From Protonemura montana (taxonomy: Eukaryota; Arthropoda; Insecta; Plecoptera; Nemouridae): a DNA stretch of 64,000 nucleotides. The notes beneath the pieces were generated by a model, which was not told the origin of the DNA, searched no databases, and saw nothing but the letters and a program-made list of their open reading frames with translations. A program made the translations under genes and the position numbers. Positions 59,156 through 64,000 of this stretch are shown piece after piece (positions within the stretch are counted from its first letter, which is position 1; the number at the start of each line of letters is the position of its first letter). Where the stretch lies: positions 5,146,001 through 5,210,000 of the forward strand of contig OX387612.1 of NCBI GenBank assembly GCA_947568835.1, read 5' to 3'.

Positions 59156-61095
59156 GGGTCATTCCACATCAAACCGAGAAACTTGGAAAAAATGTTTGAC
59201 CATCACATCTCAGATTATTTTGAAAATATCAAAGTTTGTAACCCAAGTCACCAAATGCTCAAAAGTATTTTTTTGAAAATTTAAGACCGACTAGTGTGGG
59301 AGATATGACCTTCCAACGTTTGGCTCTTTTAGCGGTCCACGCGTGGACAATTTTTTATTGCAGCCGATATCTAAAAAGACTTTTCAAGTTATAGACTTGC
59401 AGTTATCAATGGTACAAAAAAAACATTAAAACTTAGTCGAAAACATTTCTGAAATTTTGAAAAAAACAAGGTTTTTGCTCAATACCGATAGTTTAGAAGT
59501 TCATAACTATAATAAATCTTCTAAAAACTAGCTGTTACTTTTAGTAAAAGTTATTCTTGTATGTATCTTGGCTGGTTCAAACTTTTATGTTTGGCACTCA
59601 TTAAGTTTTTGAGAAAAAAATCCACTATTCACTAATGCGTTAAGATGCACAGCCCGGTCGCGCTGCTTTCTGCTGCACGGGAAAAGGTAAGTGAAATGTT
59701 AAGGTTTATTGTGTGAATAAAACGCTTGCAGAAATGTTCGTTGCAAAGAATGCTTTTCGGTAATTTCTTGTACTTGTCATATTCTAAGACCCTCTTCTGC
59801 TATTCAAGTTTCTGTTATTTCCCCAAGCGATGACTCGATGGCTGATTGGAATGATTGCTTTATGTCATTCAGAATGGGGTAACTGGAATATGATTGTCGA
59901 TAAGTTTCATCACGTGTTTAGTAATAAATCCATAAACACGGATAACCTATCGTAGCTTTGTTGGGTGATCTGGGTCTACGTTACAAGAGGTATGCAGTTC
60001 AGCCCCCTTCGCCACTAAATTGTGTGACCCGGAGGTTCTGTCAAAGCAGTAAAAATGTCCGAACCAGTTTGATAAATTGCAAAAATGTGCTTTGCAGCTG
60101 GCGGCTGCGGCGGTGGTTCTGAACTACACGTGATCTAGACTCAGATGAGTTGACCAATCCTGAGATATTGGTCAAGTACAAATTTATAGCATATTTGGCG
60201 TATAATTATTTATAGGACAGCAGTTTTTCTCTAAGAGAAAAGGTCTAAGAGCGATGATTAAAAGTAAATATACAAATAAAAATATATCTTCTATGTTTTT
60301 GCTTCGGATTTCACGCCCAGAGTAGGTAATTAAATGTTCATCTAGCCTTTGTCCCCTTTGTGTAAATTCGAATAACATTATCTCTTTCGTGGTCGAGCGG
60401 TGGGGCCGTCCGATCGACGTGGTAAAGAGTCCACGATCATGTGTCTCTCAGATCTCCCAGTTTCAGGAAAGGTGAGTCGCAGGTTCAAAGCCCGGTCGCG
60501 CAGCTTCCAGCTTCCAGTTACAGCTAGTTATTAGAACATGTATTATAGTTATGAACTTCTAAACTCTCGGTATTGAGCAAAAACCTTGCTTTTTTTACGC
60601 TTGGATGAACGGTGGATTTTTTCTCGTGAACCTGTTGAGTGCCAACAATTGAATTTTGCAGCCGTCAATAAAGCAGTCTATAAGTAACGTTATGAAATAT
60701 TTAAATATTGATTGAAAACATTGATTTTTGTGAGAGTTGTTTCAAAAAACATGGATGTAGAAAGTGTATCCAACAATCTGTTATGGTTTTTCCAAAATTT
60801 CCAAACTGTTTTCGGCTAAGTTTTTAATGTTTTTTCTACCACTGATAACTGCAAGTCTATAACTTGAATAGTGTTTTTAGAAATCAGCTGCAATACAAAA
60901 TTGTGCACGCATGGACCGCTAAAAGAGCCAAACTTTGGAAGGTCATATTTCCCACACGAGTCGGCTTTAAATTTTCAAAAAAATCCGTTGGGACATTTGG
61001 TGACTTGGGTAACAAACTCTGATAATTTTAAAAGAATCTGAGATGTAAAGGCAACATTTTTTCCAAGTGTGCCGGTTTACTGTGAAATGACCATA
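59156..61095. mobile_element. Foldback element with arms of about 550 bp
   Basis: The left arm (59156 to about 59690) begins GGGTCATTCCACATCAAACC. The right arm (about 60480-61095) is its diverged inverse, ending GTGAAATGACCATA. TTGTTATT flanks both sides (59148-59155, 61096-61103), a candidate 8-bp target duplication. Shared inner blocks include TCTTTTAGCGGTCCA/TGGACCGCTAAAAGAGCC and GTTTAGAAGTTCATAACTAT. The spacer carries no recognisable transposase. Confidence 0.75.
60383..60505 (+). repeat. tRNA-like segment in the foldback spacer
   Basis: GTGGTCGAGCGG resembles an A box and GGTTCAAAGCCCGG a B box, about 85 bases apart, as in a class II (Leu/Ser) tRNA. I could not fold a convincing full cloverleaf. 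A tRNA-derived SINE fragment is possible. Confidence 0.35.
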
Positions 61096-62174
61096 TTGTT
61101 ATTTTAAATGTGTTAAATTTGCGTTTTTTGTTGACATTTCAGCCAAAACAATGATTATTGAGATCTTTAATAACTATTATGAAATATACACTAAATGTGA
61201 GCTTTCCATCTAGAACGTTATTACCAATCAAAGTCGGTCGTGGTACCTACTAATCATTAACCTGCCACATCTCAAGCACCCCGTGGTCAAGCCGGGAGCT
61301 TGCAGTAGCTCGAAAACAAACATTTGTTTTGGAATTGGTTACGCATGGTCCTTTATTGGTCAAGGGTTGGAATTGGTTTTGGACAAAGTTCGATTGAGGC
61401 TAGTCAACAACCGTCACAAGCATGTCTTTCACCGTCAGCAAAAAGAGAACCCCTTTCAAGCAGTAAGGACAAGTTCAAAAAGAGTGTCACTTTGGAACCG
61501 TATTTCTAGGTATTAGTTAAAACTGTAAATTCTGATTAAAATTGTAAACGCTTGCAATGTGCGAGGTATTTCATTTAAATGCACATTTATTATTACTAGG
61601 CTTTTATTTTTGTGAGGTCAGTAAAGTTCTTTATAGTAAAATGTGTCGATACTATTTAACACGATATCAGGTGAAACGTCATTTGGCCCACATTTCCGGT
61701 TTTATCCCATTCACACGGCTAGTGAAAAGACTCGTTTAATTTTCAATCACGTATTCCACTCTGTGATTTCCTTAAATTATTGCAGCTGAGGGCTTTGAAC
61801 AACAGACTGGACTCAACTTTCGAGCACGTTTCGAACAGCTCTGTGGGGTTTTCAACAACTCCTGGTTCAATTTATTGCACAATGCTGGTTCATTAAGGCT
61901 TTGCGATGGAAGTAAACATTTTCTAACTACATGACTTTGCCACATATCGCCAGTAGACAGCTAAGTTTGAACGCCTGTTGGTTTTTCTAATACCTACGTC
62001 GCAAAAACTCAGGTGCATTAGTTTTGTAAGTTTGTAGCAAAGAACAAGAAGGGTATTTGTTCGTTTTTTTTACAATTATAACCGTCTCGACTTCACCATT
62101 TAAGCTATGTTCCCATCTCACCCCTCCCCGTTAGGTAAATGCCATAAATATACCTGCAATGATATTAAAAAACA
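61096..62174. other. Unassigned sequence
   Basis: Holds only a reverse-oriented tail scrap of the tRNA-like repeat near 61548. Open frames at 61283-61516 lack recognisable domains. Confidence 0.45.
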
Positions 62175-62850
62175 GCCCAATCTAGCCTAGAAAAGAGAAG
62201 GACAAACCCTGTGCTGGCATGTAGCCTACTCCTGTCGAAGAGCACCAAGGGGATCACTGGCTTAACGTCCCTTCCGAAGGACGGTACAACGCTAACAACA
62301 GGATTCCTTCACAAATCCATGCTTTCGAGAGATTGATTAGTAAGGCGAGTGAAGTTGCTGTACTAACTTTTATCCTTCCAAGCTCTCTCCCGAACAAAAC
62401 TGGTCATGTGTATGATGGTCACCCATCCAATACCTGACTCAGCGCAGTGTTGCTTAACTTTCATCCCTCCAACCTCTCTCCCGAACAGAACTGGTCATGT
62501 GTATGATGGTCACACATCCAATACCTGACTCAGCGCAGTGTTGCTTAACTTTCATCCCTCCAGCCTCTCTCCCGAACAGAACTGGTCGTGTGTATGATGG
62601 TCACACATCCAATACCTGACTCAGCGCAGTGTTGCTTAACTTTCATCCCTCCAACCTCTCTCCCGAACAGAACTGGTCATGTGTATGATGGTCACACATC
62701 CAATACCTGACTCAGCGCAGTGTTGCTTAACTTTCATCCTTCCAACCTCTCTCCCGAACAGAACTGGTCATGTGTATGATGGTCACCCATCTAACACCTG
62801 ACCAAGCAAAGTTTTCCAGAGAAACTATTTTTTCAACACGCCAAGCCGCT
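62175..62850 (-). mobile_element. 5S SINE with fivefold tandem amplification of its 5S segment
   Basis: Tail-side, central-domain and 5' parts lie at 62175-62370. The 91-bp segment from TTTCATCCCTCC to GTGTTGCTTAAC then occurs five times in a row (about 62369-62830). The last copy changes to diverged head sequence. Units differ by only a few bases, so the expansion is recent compared with the SINE. Confidence 0.9.
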
Positions 62851-63139
62851 CGGTTTCTTTTTCCATTGTACAACAAGTTTCGATTTTAATTTTACTGATT
62901 GTTAAACATGATTTTTTTTCTAGTTATAGCATTGTAGTTTTAATTTCTACATTTTTTAAAGCTTGTCCTGCCATTTGAATTTTACAGCCATACATCTCCC
63001 CTTTTAGACTCCTATAAAAGGACCTTAGCGCTAAGTCTTATAAGGTGAACGAACTATCATGGTGCTAAAGTTTAAATGTCTTCTCAAAAATTAACCGTGA
63101 TTGACTCTTAATTTATCTTCACCTAACCTCAACAATTTA

Positions 63140-63290
63140 TAAACATGTATCGATATTTTGAGTTGTTGTTATTTAATTGCAGAGGTTTGTTAAAAAAATA
63201 CGACCGCAAGCGCCATCGGGTCGCACCTACCGTTACCACGTGTTTCCGGCCTCGTTTGCTCTCCGATTTTACCTATAAACTCAATGGAAC
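63140..63290. repeat. Dispersed repeat 'N', copy 2
   Basis: Shares the ATGTATCGATATTTTGAGTT, CGCAAGCGCCATCGGGT, CCGTTACCACGTGTTTCCGG and CTATAAACTCAATGG blocks with copy 1. Confidence 0.72.
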
Positions 63291-64000
63291 ACCATTCTCT
63301 ACACGCTTTACAAAGTTCAAGTTGCCTCTAATCTACATTCGAACTCAGATAGACTGACACAAACGTGACCTGAGAAAGTTTAATAACTTCCACTATCGCT
63401 CGTGTTCTACTATATTTCTAGTCTAGTTCACTCCATTTTCTGCATTTAAAATGCACTTGAAATTGCATAAAGTATGCAAATTGTAGACGAGTAATTACAT
63501 AACGGCGTAATTTTAATTAAGTATGCAATATAATTTGTCAGAATGTCTTCATGTATTAAACTCTGTGAGGAAACTACAGAAGTTGGTTTTGCATTGTCAC
63601 ACCTTGAGAAGGTGATATTGTCATTAAATGTAAGCTAAATGTAGTCGTTATTGCACCAGCAGAAGCCTAACTTTGGTTTAAATTCAGTTAAGACAAAAGG
63701 TTTAATATGATTATGACATTTTTGCAAACGTCAGGCTATTAAATGTCGGTAAAATACGTAAAAATATAAAAATAAACAGAACATTTTAAAATACTTAATA
63801 GGGAAATCTCCTTAAGATTATTTTTTAATTATTATCATTGTGTTTAAATACACATTTAAAATGAAATCTGATGTATTTTTTCTTTTTATAATCCGATCAT
63901 AACTTTTCTATTTATATTTGTTTTAAGAATGGCTAAAATATGAATTCTCGTGGCGGGATGAAAACGGGCCGTGATTAACTACAGGTAGTTCTGACGTCAT
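63291..64000. other. Unassigned AT-rich sequence
   Basis: No supported feature. Confidence 0.5.

Overview
The window looks like a repeat-crowded stretch of a large arthropod (probably insect) nuclear genome. The evidence is a peritrophin-type chitin-binding protein, an opsin gene with introns of 10 and 25 kb, GT-AG splice sites, AT-rich intergenic DNA, SINEs and long minisatellite arrays. Only about 1.3 kb of the 64 kb is recognisable coding sequence, and no bacterial-style gene, operon or CRISPR is present.

Genes. The minus strand carries the 5' half of an opsin-family GPCR in three exons: 52209-52384 (N-terminus and TM1), 27457-27587 (TM2) and 16898-17043 (TM3 with an ERY motif). Their splice phases match exactly (phase 2, then phase 1) and together they encode 151 residues. 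The TM4-TM7 exons, including the retinal-binding lysine, are not visible and probably lie beyond position 1. Inside the second opsin intron, on the plus strand, lies the terminal exon (22738-23579) of a secreted three-domain chitin-binding protein. One further short candidate exon (43603-43758) is weak.

Mobile elements. About sixteen pieces of a SINE whose head is clearly derived from 5S rRNA are scattered on both strands. One complete copy (26559-27002) has a 13-bp target duplication, and a related repeat at 49 kb gives the empty site. There is also a tRNA-derived SINE-like family, a 2.05-kb TIR element inserted into a 5S SINE (39272-41318), a 1.9-kb foldback element (59156-61095), short MITE-like sequences and several low-copy dispersed repeats.

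Tandem arrays. At least thirteen families with units of 26, 41, 43, 46, 54, 57, 68, 84, 87, 92, 112, 114 and 118 bp fill roughly 15 kb. Several recur at separate loci with a conserved flank, so they appear to be carried by mobile elements. The 43-bp family has about 125 units, nearly all with a CACGTG E-box, and shows higher-order periodicity. The 68-bp family appears to derive from the central domain of the 5S SINE, and at 62 kb the 5S-derived SINE segment is itself amplified in tandem. Arrays or SINEs reach to within about 60 bp of most splice sites of the opsin gene.
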